Of a stretch of 45,652 bases of DNA, positions 33,600 through 42,209 are shown one piece after another. Made by a program: the position numbers and the translations under genes. The DNA lies in contig CAZEFK010000024.1 in NCBI GenBank assembly GCA_964511405.1, forward strand, positions 1 through 45,652. Direction: 5' to 3'. This stretch comes from CAZEFK01 sp964511405 (GTDB taxonomy: Bacteria > Pseudomonadota > Alphaproteobacteria > Elsterales > Elsteraceae). Numbering within the stretch: position 1 is the first letter of the stretch; each line of letters begins with the position of its first letter. Under the pieces are notes generated by a model. It made no database searches and was not told where the DNA came from. It worked only from the letters and a program-made list of their open reading frames with translations.

Positions 33600-36500
33600 G
33601 TGGAAACGATCGTCTTGTTGCCTACTGCCTTGGCCCCCGGCCGCCTGGCCCCGCTGCGGCGGCCGTTGGTCGTCGTTGCGCCTGGCGTCGCCGATGCCGA
33701 GGCGCTGCTCGACGGCCTGGTGGCGGGCGCGCAGGGGGCGCGGCTCGAACCCGGCGGCGGGATCGCGGCGCTGGCGGCACTGGTCGCCGACATCAGGCCG
33801 AGCGCGCTGCATGTGGTCGCGCACGGGCGGCCAGGCCTGCTGCGGCTGGGCGACCAGACGCTGTCGCTGGCGACCCTCGACCGCCATCGGCCGGCTCTGG
33901 CCGCGATCGGCGCGGTGCTGGGCGCCGGCGCCACGCTGCACCTATGGGCCTGCGGCGTCGGCGCCGGACCCCGCGGCCATCGGTTCATCCGGGCGCTCGC
34001 CAGGGCCACCGGGCTCGGCGTGGCGGCCGCGTCGGCCGCGGTCGGCCGGCATGACGGCACGGTCCGCTGGGACCTCGATCGGGTGGTCGACGGTCGGCGG
34101 GAGGCCTGCCCGTTCACGCCGATCGCGCAGGCCGCGTACCCGCACGCGCTGACCCTCCTTGGGACGGCCACGACCTATGCGGTCGGCGGCGGGCCCAACG
34201 ACATTGCGTTCGGGCCCGCCGGCGGTACCATGGCGCTGGCGGTCGCGAACATCAGCAACACCTATTTCTCGGTGCTGCTGTCCAACGGCAACGGCACGTT
34301 CCAGACGCAGACCACCTATGGCGCGGCCGCCGGACAGTACGGGATCAACTTCGCCAAGCTCAGCTCCAGCGCCTACACCGACCTGATCGTCGCCGAAGTC
34401 GGCCAGCTTCAGGACTTCCAGGGCAATGGCGGCGGCACGTTCGCGACGCCAACCACGATCAACACGTCAGGCGCGCAGCCCGTCTACGGCATCGCCGCGA
34501 CCACGACCAGCTCGAGCTACTTCGAGGCCGCGGTTCCGGCCACCAACAGCACCAGCCTGGTCATCGTCACGGGCTCGATCGGCAGCACCCTCACGTCGGT
34601 GCAGAGCATCAGTCTGGGCTTCACGCCCGGCGCCGCAGTCTTCGGCGACTTCAATGGCGACGGCAATCCCGACATCGCGGTCACGGACAAGACCAACGGC
34701 AATATCGACATCCTCCTGGGCGGATCGGTCGGCTCGTTCAGCACGCCGGTGGCCTACGCCGTCGGCAGCAACCCGATTGCGGTGACGGTCGGAGAGGTCG
34801 ACGGCGACGGCAACCCCGATCTGGTCGTCGCCAACAATGCCAGCAGCACCGTCACGGTCTGGCACGGCACCAGCAACGGCACCTTCACCGCGCCGGTCAC
34901 CTACACCGTCTCCAGCCCGACCGCCGTGCGCATCGCCGACCTCAATGGCGACGGCTATTCCGACATCGTCGTCACGACGCTCAACAGCAGCTATCTGTCG
35001 GTTCTGCTGAATGCCGGCAGCGGCAGCACCAGCGGCACCTTCTATCCCACGGCCCAGACCTACGCCGTACCGTCGAGCACCGCGCATTACGGCTTGGCCG
35101 TTGCCGATTTCAACGGCGACGGCAAGCCCGACGTGGCATCGGTCGATCAGACCAACAACAATGCCATCGTGCTGCTGAACACCGCTGCCAGTGCCAGCAC
35201 GTCGATCACGCTCACGGCAGCGCCGGTGTTCATCGGCAGCTCGAACGATACGATCGTGGGCACGAGCCCGTCGCTGATCACGGCGAACGGAGTCATCGAC
35301 GGCGGCGCCGGCACCAACATGTTGCAGCTCAATGGCACCGGCACCTTCGACCTGACGCTGCTGTCGGCGCTGAAGCATTTCCAATCGGTGAGCATCGGCA
35401 CCGGCACGCTGGGCGTGATCGATTCCCAGCTGGTCGCCGGCGGCGGCTCGGTCAACCAGATCACGGGCACCGGCATCGAGACGGTGAAGATCAGCAACGT
35501 CGGCAGCACGACCAATCTGAGCGGCGTGACCTTCAGCAGCATCCCGACGCTGAAGTTCTCGGCGACCACAGCCCTGCTGTCGACCACGGCCGCGACCAGC
35601 GCCCTGCCGACCACCGTGATCGCCGGCGGCAGCGGCAGCGGCATCCTGGTGGTCGGCTCGAACATGATCCGCTCGGGCGTCGCCTACACGCTCGGGACGT
35701 CGGGATCGCAGGGCGAACTGGACGTCAGCGGCGGGGCTTCGTCCACGCTGGACTTCAGCCAGCTGCTCGCGCTCAACAACACCAAGATCATTCGCAACCT
35801 TCAGACGACCGGCAGCAGCACCAGCGTCACCTTGCCCAGCTTCGTGAACGTGACCTATGTGGGCGGCGCCAACAGCGAGACGGTGTCGGCCGCCAACGCC
35901 GCCGTCACGGTGTTCGGCGGCAGCGGCAACGAAAAGATCGTCGGCGGCTCGGGTAGCGGCCAGATCCTGATCGGCGGCGCCGGCACCGACACTCTGCTGG
36001 GCGGCAGCAGCGCCACCACCATCTTCGGCAGCGATAGCAACTTCTTCACATCCGCCGGGGTCAAATCGATCACCGGTGCGGCGGGCGGCACCGTCCTGAT
36101 CGGGCGCCAGAACACGTCGGCGACCGGCGTCGACACGATCACCGCCACGGTCGGCGCCGAGACGCTGTTCGGCGGCACGGCGAGTGCCAAGCTCGTGAAC
36201 GGCGAGCCGACCTCGGCGGCCGGCGCCTGCGTGCTGGTCGGCGGCAGCGGCGGCGCCAATACCATCATGGGCGGCAACTGCGCCGGGAATGCCGACACCC
36301 TGTTCGGCGGCGCCACGACCGGCACCAACTACATTACGGCCGGGGTCGGGGCGTCGCAGACACTGGTCGGCGGCGCCGGCGCCCTGAACTACCTCAAAGC
36401 GTCGCAGAACGCCGACGACGTGCTGTTCGCAGCAAGCAGCGGGACCAACATCTTCGTCGTTCAGTCGCGAGGGAACGGCGGCACGGTCAAGATTGTCAAT

Positions 36501-36719
36501 TTCGTTCACGGCCGCGATACCATCGACCTGTCGAACGTCGATTCGTATGGCGGTTACGTCAACGGAGTCTTCACCACGTTCAGCAGTGCCATGGTTGCGG
36601 CCAGTGTCACGAGCTTCAGCAACGGTTACAACATCCAGCTTCCGGGCGGCTCGAGCGGCACCCAGAACATCCAGGTCATCACTGGAGCCGGGTTCAGTGC
36701 CAGCGATTTCATGTTCTAG
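33600..36719 (+). CDS. DUF4347/FG-GAP/beta-roll protein 2, likely type I secreted
   Basis: A 1,039-residue paralogue of the gene just upstream, in the same order: DUF4347-like N-terminus (LVVVAPGVADAEALLDGL, LHVVAHGRPGLLRLG, GATLHLWACGVGAG), four FG-GAP-type repeats (DFNGDGNPD, EVDGDGNPD, DLNGDGYSD, DFNGDGKPD), a Gly-rich beta-roll, and an end reading GFSASDFMF as expected for type I export. It starts at GTG 33600 with a GAGG-like sequence upstream, 118 bp after gene 1. The C-terminal half is almost the same as gene 1, while the N-terminal half differs, which suggests different binding or display partners. The stop overlaps that of the convergent cytochrome b561 by 11 bp. Confidence 0.85.
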   Translation: METIVLLPTALAPGRLAPLRRPLVVVAPGVADAEALLDGLVAGAQGARLEPGGGIAALAALVADIRPSALHVVAHGRPGLLRLGDQTLSLATLDRHRPALAAIGAVLGAGATLHLWACGVGAGPRGHRFIRALARATGLGVAAASAAVGRHDGTVRWDLDRVVDGRREACPFTPIAQAAYPHALTLLGTATTYAVGGGPNDIAFGPAGGTMALAVANISNTYFSVLLSNGNGTFQTQTTYGAAAGQYGINFAKLSSSAYTDLIVAEVGQLQDFQGNGGGTFATPTTINTSGAQPVYGIAATTTSSSYFEAAVPATNSTSLVIVTGSIGSTLTSVQSISLGFTPGAAVFGDFNGDGNPDIAVTDKTNGNIDILLGGSVGSFSTPVAYAVGSNPIAVTVGEVDGDGNPDLVVANNASSTVTVWHGTSNGTFTAPVTYTVSSPTAVRIADLNGDGYSDIVVTTLNSSYLSVLLNAGSGSTSGTFYPTAQTYAVPSSTAHYGLAVADFNGDGKPDVASVDQTNNNAIVLLNTAASASTSITLTAAPVFIGSSNDTIVGTSPSLITANGVIDGGAGTNMLQLNGTGTFDLTLLSALKHFQSVSIGTGTLGVIDSQLVAGGGSVNQITGTGIETVKISNVGSTTNLSGVTFSSIPTLKFSATTALLSTTAATSALPTTVIAGGSGSGILVVGSNMIRSGVAYTLGTSGSQGELDVSGGASSTLDFSQLLALNNTKIIRNLQTTGSSTSVTLPSFVNVTYVGGANSETVSAANAAVTVFGGSGNEKIVGGSGSGQILIGGAGTDTLLGGSSATTIFGSDSNFFTSAGVKSITGAAGGTVLIGRQNTSATGVDTITATVGAETLFGGTASAKLVNGEPTSAAGACVLVGGSGGANTIMGGNCAGNADTLFGGATTGTNYITAGVGASQTLVGGAGALNYLKASQNADDVLFAASSGTNIFVVQSRGNGGTVKIVNFVHGRDTIDLSNVDSYGGYVNGVFTTFSSAMVAASVTSFSNGYNIQLPGGSSGTQNIQVITGAGFSASDFMF
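35570..36719 (+). repeat. 3' repeat unit shared by the two large paralogues (copy 2)
   Basis: This is the counterpart of 32340-33481, including the 136-bp perfect match at 35806-35941. A few small indels occur near the end, around GGANTI and ALNYLKA. Confidence 0.85.
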
Positions 36720-37266
36720 CAGGATCCCTGCCGCCCAGCATCCGCCGCAGGACGCTGTCGTGGCGGACGTAGTGATGGAACAGTGCCGCTGACGCGTGCA
36801 GGACGACCAGTACGACCAGGGCATAGACCGCGACTTGGTGGCCGAGATAGGCCCGCTTCACGCCGGTCTCGCTGCGCGCCAGCAGGTGTGGCAGGTCGGC
36901 CAGGTAGAACAGGTGCGTGGTCTGGGCGGCGAACTCGCTGTCCAGCCAGCCCAGCAGCGGCGTGATCAGCAGCAGCGCATAGAGCGCGTAGTGGGTGGCG
37001 CGGGCGATGGCCGCCTCCCACGGCGCGAGCGCCAGCTCGGGCGGCGGGTTCATCCGGCGATAGGCCAGCCGCAGCACGGTCACGGCGGCGATGGTCAGCC
37101 CGAGCGAGCGGTGCAGCGTCACCATGGCCTCGTGGGCCGGGTCGCCGAACCAACGGTCGGTCCACACGATCGCCAATGACGGGACGATCAGGCCGACGGT
37201 CAGCCAGTGGAAGCGGCGGGCGGCGGCGGCATAGCTGGGCAGCGCGGGGCGGACGATGGCGGTCAA
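36709..37266 (-). CDS. Cytochrome b561 family protein
   Basis: A protein of about 185 residues with four membrane helices, carrying two b-type hemes and passing electrons across or along the inner membrane. Candidate heme ligands are the His in ARRFHWLTV, HEAMVTLHRSLG, RATHYALYAL and YLGHQVAVY/VVLHASAALFHHY. The usual helix-end block TPLLGWLDSEF is present. No ATG or GTG fits well; I use TTG 37266 (TAIVRPALPSYAAAARR), which gives a normal family length, but the start is uncertain. It overlaps the end of the second large secreted-protein gene and is divergent from a histidine kinase gene. Confidence 0.85.
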   Translation of the reverse strand: MTAIVRPALPSYAAAARRFHWLTVGLIVPSLAIVWTDRWFGDPAHEAMVTLHRSLGLTIAAVTVLRLAYRRMNPPPELALAPWEAAIARATHYALYALLLITPLLGWLDSEFAAQTTHLFYLADLPHLLARSETGVKRAYLGHQVAVYALVVLVVLHASAALFHHYVRHDSVLRRMLGGRDPART

Positions 37267-37404
37267 GGGCGGCCAGAGGTCGGAGCGATGCCCCCATCCT
37301 GCGGCGAAACGGCCCGCCTGACGAGCCCGCGCCGCCAGCCAATCCCTTGTTAAGGGGTCGGCCGCGACCTTGGGCGGACGGCAGCGGCGGACGCGGGGAG
37401 GCCC

Positions 37405-39492
37405 ATGTCGATCCGGGCTTATTTCCTGGGGGCGATGGCGGCGCTGGGCGCGGTTGCGCTGGCGCTGGCGCTGCTGATGATGTCGGCGCAATGGGCGGGG
37501 CTGCACCGCGCCGCCGTCACGGCCGCCATGACCCGCCAGTTGCAGGCCGCGCTCATGGTCATCGACCAGGCCGGGCTGGAACGCGCGGCCTATCGGCTGG
37601 CGCTGATCGGCGACGACCGGACCGTCGCCGAGGCCGGATTCCGGGCCGGCACCGATGCCGCCTTCGCCGTCGCAATCCCGGTCTTCGAGGCGGCCCCCGG
37701 CCCGGCAGCGGCCACCCGGCTGGCCGCGATGCGCGCCGCGCAGGCTGCGGTGGCGCGGCTGCGCGCCCGCGTCGACGCGACCCTGGCCGGCACCGCTGAC
37801 GACCAGCCCGGCGCACCGGACCAACGGATCGCGCCGGCCGAATACTGGGACGAGCAGGGTCGGGCGATCGCCACGCTGGTGCCCATGGCCGACCGCCTGG
37901 CCGCCGGCGCCAGCCGCCAGGCCGATGCCGCCGGCCGCCTGTTCCTGGACATCATCCGCTTGGCCGGCGATCTGCGCGCGGCGGCGGTCGAGCGGGCCGT
38001 CGGCATCCGCGAGATCGCCGCCCTGACCGGGCCGGTAACGCCTGATATGATGGAGGCCTATGGCGCGGTCGGCGGGCGCATGGACGGCCTCTGGCAGCGG
38101 ATCGACGACAGCTACCGGCGCCTGGTCGACCTCGACGGGGCGGGTACGGCCCCGGTTGCCGAGCTGGGCACGAGCCTGCACGCCGCCCATCAGGCCTATT
38201 TCCAGGATCTGGCGGCGATCTACCGCCGGCTGGCCGACGCCCGCCTGGCCGGCATGCGCACCGACCTGTCCAACGCCGACCTGTTCCGCACCAACCTGCC
38301 CGGCTTCCGGGCGATGGTGCGGATCCGCGACGTCGCCGCGCGCCAGGCGATCGCCGGGGCCGAGTCGAACCGGGCCGGCGCGCGGCTGGGCTTGTGGATG
38401 ACGGTCGCGGCAGCGGCGGTGGTGGCAGCCGGCATCGCACTGGCGGTCCAGCTTCTGCGGTGGCGGGTGGTCTCGCCGCTGGGCGTACTGACGGGCATCG
38501 TGCTGCGGCTGGCCGGCAACGACCGTGACCTGTGCGTTCCCGGGCGGGCGCGGCACGACGAGATCGGCCGCCTGGCCCAGGCGATCGAGACGTTGCGCCG
38601 CAATGCCGAGCACGCCGCGGCGCTGGAGCGCGAGCGCCAAGCCATGGAGATGCAGTTGCGCCAGGCGCAGAAGCTGGAGTCGCTGGGCACGCTGGCCAGC
38701 GGGATCGCCCACGAGATCAACACGCCCATCCAGTTCGTCGGCGACAATGTCCGGTTCCTGGGCTCGGCGCTCGACGATCTGCAGCCCGTGCTCGATGCCG
38801 CGGCCCAGCTCGGCGCGGCGGCCGCCGCCGCGCCGGCGCTGGCGCCCTTGGCCGCGGCGCTGGCCCGGGCCCAGGAGGCCGCGGACCTCAAGTTTCTGAA
38901 GGATGAGATCCCATCCGCCGTTGCCCACTCTCTCGACGGCGTCGCCCGGGTCCGTCAGATCGTGCAGGCGGTCAAGGAAATCTCGCATCCTGGCGAGCGC
39001 GGCAAGCAGCCCGTGGATATCAACCACACGGTCCAGACGACGCTGACGGTCAGCCGGGCGCATTGGAAGTACGTGGCCGACGTGATGACCGACCTCGCGC
39101 CCGGATTGCCGCCGGTGCTCTGCCGGGCCGGCGAGATCCACCAGGTGCTGATCAACCTGCTGGTCAACGCCGCCCACGCGATCGAGGCCAAGGGAGCCGG
39201 CCGCGGCCGCATCGAAATCCGGACCGCCTGCCAGGGCGCCTGGCTGGAGTTGCGGGTTGTGGACACTGGCACCGGGATTCCGCCCGAGCTGGTGGAGCGG
39301 GTATTCGATCCCTTTTTCACAACCAAGCCGGTGGGCAAGGGCACCGGCCAGGGGCTGGCGATCGCTCATGCCATCGTGGTCCGGAACCACGGCGGCCGAA
39401 TCGCTGTCGAGTCCGTGCCCGGCGAAGGCGCGGCCTTCACCATCCATCTGCCGCTGGCCGAGGCGTCGGCGTCAGTGCCGGCGGAAGTCTGA
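37405..39492 (+). CDS. Membrane sensor histidine kinase
   Basis: A 695-residue kinase. It has a membrane helix at 5-28, a large helical periplasmic sensor domain (30 to about 330) and a second helix near 333-353. A HAMP linker follows (VVSPLGVLTGIVLRL...), then a coiled coil, the phosphorylatable His436 in ASGIAHEINTPIQ, and an HATPase domain (NLLVNAAHAIE, DTGTGIPPE, GTGQGLAIAH). The INTP variant after the His and the long helix-rich insertion before the ATPase resemble HisKA kinases with PAS/CHASE3-like inputs. GGGGAGG precedes ATG 37405. No response regulator is adjacent, so its partner is elsewhere. Queuosine genes follow after 55 bp. Confidence 0.9.
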   Translation: MSIRAYFLGAMAALGAVALALALLMMSAQWAGLHRAAVTAAMTRQLQAALMVIDQAGLERAAYRLALIGDDRTVAEAGFRAGTDAAFAVAIPVFEAAPGPAAATRLAAMRAAQAAVARLRARVDATLAGTADDQPGAPDQRIAPAEYWDEQGRAIATLVPMADRLAAGASRQADAAGRLFLDIIRLAGDLRAAAVERAVGIREIAALTGPVTPDMMEAYGAVGGRMDGLWQRIDDSYRRLVDLDGAGTAPVAELGTSLHAAHQAYFQDLAAIYRRLADARLAGMRTDLSNADLFRTNLPGFRAMVRIRDVAARQAIAGAESNRAGARLGLWMTVAAAAVVAAGIALAVQLLRWRVVSPLGVLTGIVLRLAGNDRDLCVPGRARHDEIGRLAQAIETLRRNAEHAAALERERQAMEMQLRQAQKLESLGTLASGIAHEINTPIQFVGDNVRFLGSALDDLQPVLDAAAQLGAAAAAAPALAPLAAALARAQEAADLKFLKDEIPSAVAHSLDGVARVRQIVQAVKEISHPGERGKQPVDINHTVQTTLTVSRAHWKYVADVMTDLAPGLPPVLCRAGEIHQVLINLLVNAAHAIEAKGAGRGRIEIRTACQGAWLELRVVDTGTGIPPELVERVFDPFFTTKPVGKGTGQGLAIAHAIVVRNHGGRIAVESVPGEGAAFTIHLPLAEASASVPAEV

Positions 39493-39547
39493 CTGCGGCC
39501 AAACGCGCGGCTGGCGCGGCCAGCCCGCCGCGGTAAGCACGGCCGCC

Positions 39548-40615
39548 GTGACGGACCCTTCACCCTTGCCCGACCTGGCGCCCGATCTGGCGGTCGCCGA
39601 GTTCGACTTCGCGCTGCCCGAGTCGGCGATCGCCCAGCGCCCGGCCGAACCACGCGACCAGGCCCGGCTGCTGCGCATCGCGCCGGACGGTTTGACCGAC
39701 CACCATGTCCTCGACCTGCCGGCGCTGCTGGAGCCCGGTGACCATCTGGTGTTCAACGACACCCGGGTGATCCCGGCGCGGCTGGACGGCCGGGTCGGCG
39801 GCGCGCCGATCGAGATCACGCTGCACCGCGCGGTGTCCGGCGACAGCTGGCGCGCCTTCGGGCGGCCCGGCAAGCGCCTGAAGGTCGGGGCGCGGCTGGA
39901 TCTCGGGCCCGGCTTCTCGGCGATCGTGGTCGAGCGCGGCGGCGATGGCGACGCGCTGCTGCGCTTCGACCGCGGCGGCGCCGCGCTCATGGCCGCGCTG
40001 GCCGAGCATGGCCGCATCCCGCTGCCGCCCTATATCCGTGGCGGCCGCGCCGACGCGCGCGACCGCACCGACTACCAGACCCGCTTCGCCGCCCGCGACG
40101 GCGCCGTCGCGGCGCCGACCGCCGCGCTGCATTTCACCGATCGGCTGATGGCGGCGCTGGCCGAGCGCGGGGTCGGCTGGAGCTGCGTCACGCTCCATGT
40201 CGGCGCCGGCACCTTCCTGCCGGTGCGGGTCGAGCGGGTCGCCGACCATCGCATGCATCCCGAGCATGGCGTCGTCGAGGCCGCCGCCGCCGAGCGCATC
40301 AACCGGGCGCGGTCGGCCGGCGGCCGCATCGTGGCGGTCGGCACCACCAGCCTGCGTCTGCTGGAGAGTGCCGTCGACGAGCACGGACATATCAGGCCCT
40401 TCGCCGGCGACACGGCGCTGTTCATCACGCCCGGCTACCGGTTCCGCGCCATCGACCGGTTGATCACCAATTTCCACTTGCCGAAATCGACGCTGATGAT
40501 GCTGGTTGCCGCCTTTGCCGGCCTCGACCGCATCCGCGACGCCTATGCCCATGCGGTGGCGGCCGGCTACCGCTTCTATTCCTATGGTGACGCGTGCTTG
40601 ATTCTGCCCCGGTGA
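39548..40615 (+). CDS. queA: S-adenosylmethionine:tRNA ribosyltransferase-isomerase (QueA)
   Basis: A 355-residue enzyme that transfers and isomerises the ribosyl part of SAM onto preQ1 in tRNA, making epoxyqueuosine. Family features are FDFALPESAIAQRP near the start, HLVFNDTRVIPARL, the PPYI block, YQTRFAARDGAVAAPTAALHFT, and the end FHLPKSTLMMLVAAFAG followed by YRFYSYGDACLI. I use GTG 39548, the only start matching the usual N-terminus. The end overlaps the tgt start by 22 bp. It is the first gene of queA-tgt-queF-queG. I see no preQ1 riboswitch in front. Confidence 0.95.
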   Translation: MTDPSPLPDLAPDLAVAEFDFALPESAIAQRPAEPRDQARLLRIAPDGLTDHHVLDLPALLEPGDHLVFNDTRVIPARLDGRVGGAPIEITLHRAVSGDSWRAFGRPGKRLKVGARLDLGPGFSAIVVERGGDGDALLRFDRGGAALMAALAEHGRIPLPPYIRGGRADARDRTDYQTRFAARDGAVAAPTAALHFTDRLMAALAERGVGWSCVTLHVGAGTFLPVRVERVADHRMHPEHGVVEAAAAERINRARSAGGRIVAVGTTSLRLLESAVDEHGHIRPFAGDTALFITPGYRFRAIDRLITNFHLPKSTLMMLVAAFAGLDRIRDAYAHAVAAGYRFYSYGDACLILPR

Positions 40616-41757
40616 CCGACGGCATCGGCTTCACGGTCGCCGCGACCGACGGTGCCGCGCGCCTGGGCCAGGTCACCACCGCCCATGGCAGCTTCGCGAC
40701 CCCGGCCTTCATGGCGGTCGGCACCGCGGCGACGGTCAAGGCCATGACGCCCGAGTCGGTGGCTGCCACCGGCACCCAGGTACTGCTGGGCAACACCTAC
40801 CATCTGATGCTGCGGCCGGGCGCGGAACGGGTCGGCCGGCTGGGCGGCCTGCACCGGTTCATGAACTGGCCGGGGCCGATCCTGACCGACAGCGGCGGCT
40901 TCCAGGTGATGTCGCTGAAGGGCTTGCGCAAGCTCGACGAGCGCGGCGTCGTGTTCAAGTCGCACCTGGACGGGTCGAGCCACGAGCTGACGCCCGAGCG
41001 CTCGGTCGAGATCCAGCATCTCCTGGACTCCGACATCACCATGGTGCTCGACGAGTGCACGCCCTATCCCGCGACGGTCGCGGTCGCGGAGCAGTCGATG
41101 GCGCGCTCGATGCGCTGGGCCGAGCGCTGCCGCCGGGCCTTCCGGCCGCGCCCGGGCTACGGCCTGTTCGGGATCGTCCAGGGTAGCGTCTATCCCGAGC
41201 TCCGGCTCGCCTCGGCGGCGGCGCTGACCGGGATCGGCTTCGACGGCTACGCCATCGGCGGCCTGGCGGTCGGCGAGGGCCAGGACCTCATGTTCCGCAT
41301 GATCGAGGCCACGGTGCCGGCGCTCCCTCTGGACCGGCCGCGCTACCTGATGGGCGTGGGCCGGCCGGACGACCTGGTGGGGGCTGTCGCGCGCGGCGTC
41401 GACATGTTCGACTGCGTGATGCCGACCCGGTCCGGGCGCACCGGCCAGGCCTTCACCTGCCGCGGCACCCTCAACCTGCGCAACGCCCGGCACCAGGACG
41501 ATCCCCGGCCGCTCGACCCGCGCTGCGGCTGCCCGGCCTGCCGGGACTACAGCCGCGCCTACCTCCATCATCTGGTGCGGTCCAACGAGATCCTCGGCTG
41601 CATGCTGCTGACCTGGCACAACCTGCAGCACTATCAGGATTTGATGGCGGCGCTGCGCCAGGCGATCGCCGCCGGCCGCCTGGACGATTTCCGCGCCGAG
41701 TTCGCCGACTCCCAGGCGCTCGGCGACGTTCCTCCGCAGGACGGAGCCCCGCCATGA
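40594..41757 (+). CDS. tgt: tRNA-guanine transglycosylase
   Basis: A 387-residue TIM-barrel enzyme that exchanges guanine 34 of GUN-anticodon tRNAs for preQ1. It has the substrate-binding and catalytic Asp in TDSGGFQVMSL, the second Asp in GVDMFDCVMPTRSGR, and a zinc site CGCPACRDYSRAYLHHL (Cys-x-Cys-x2-Cys and a downstream His). GTG 40594 overlaps queA; a second GTG at 40612 is also possible. It ends with a 4-base overlap (ATGA) with queF. Later steps by QueA and QueG complete queuosine. Confidence 0.96.
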   Translation: MLDSAPVTDGIGFTVAATDGAARLGQVTTAHGSFATPAFMAVGTAATVKAMTPESVAATGTQVLLGNTYHLMLRPGAERVGRLGGLHRFMNWPGPILTDSGGFQVMSLKGLRKLDERGVVFKSHLDGSSHELTPERSVEIQHLLDSDITMVLDECTPYPATVAVAEQSMARSMRWAERCRRAFRPRPGYGLFGIVQGSVYPELRLASAAALTGIGFDGYAIGGLAVGEGQDLMFRMIEATVPALPLDRPRYLMGVGRPDDLVGAVARGVDMFDCVMPTRSGRTGQAFTCRGTLNLRNARHQDDPRPLDPRCGCPACRDYSRAYLHHLVRSNEILGCMLLTWHNLQHYQDLMAALRQAIAAGRLDDFRAEFADSQALGDVPPQDGAPP

Positions 41758-42209
41758 CCGAAGAGACCCTGACCCAGCTCGGCCGCCCGGTCGCGGCACC
41801 GGCCTCGCCCGAGGCGGCGGTGCTCGAGACGGTGCCCAACCCGCATCCGGGCACGACCTATCTGGTGCGCTTCACCTGCCCGGAATTCACCACGCTGTGC
41901 CCGATCACCGGGCAGCCGGACTTCGCGCATCTGGTGATCGATTATGTGCCGGTCGACCGGCTGGTCGAAAGCAAGTCGCTGAAGCTGTACCTGACGTCCT
42001 ACCGCAACCAGGGCACCTTCCACGAGGGCTGCACCGTCGGCATCGCGCGGCGCCTGACCCAGGCGCTGGCGCCGGCCTGGCTGCGCATCGCCGGGTACTG
42101 GTACCCGCGCGGCGGCATGCCGATCGACGTGTTCTACCAGACCGGCGCGCCGCCGGCCGGGCTGTGGCTGCCCGACACCGGGGTCGCGCCCTATCGCGGG
42201 CGCGGGTGA
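41754..42209 (+). CDS. queF: NADPH-dependent preQ0 reductase (QueF, single-domain type)
   Basis: A 151-residue tunnelling-fold enzyme reducing the nitrile of 7-cyano-7-deazaguanine (preQ0) to the amine preQ1 with two NADPH. The QueF motif ESKSLKLY and the catalytic-Cys block TTLCPITGQPDFAH are both present, along with GTFHEGC. The length matches the short YkvM-like group rather than the double-domain YqcD-type. Its start overlaps tgt (ATGA), and its stop shares one base with queG (TGATG). The preQ0-making genes queC, queD and queE are not in the window. Confidence 0.96.
   Translation: MTEETLTQLGRPVAAPASPEAAVLETVPNPHPGTTYLVRFTCPEFTTLCPITGQPDFAHLVIDYVPVDRLVESKSLKLYLTSYRNQGTFHEGCTVGIARRLTQALAPAWLRIAGYWYPRGGMPIDVFYQTGAPPAGLWLPDTGVAPYRGRG

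Noticed and set aside
39493..39547. preQ1 riboswitch before queA
   Set aside because: The 55-base gap has no recognisable preQ1 aptamer stem or the A-rich tail it requires.
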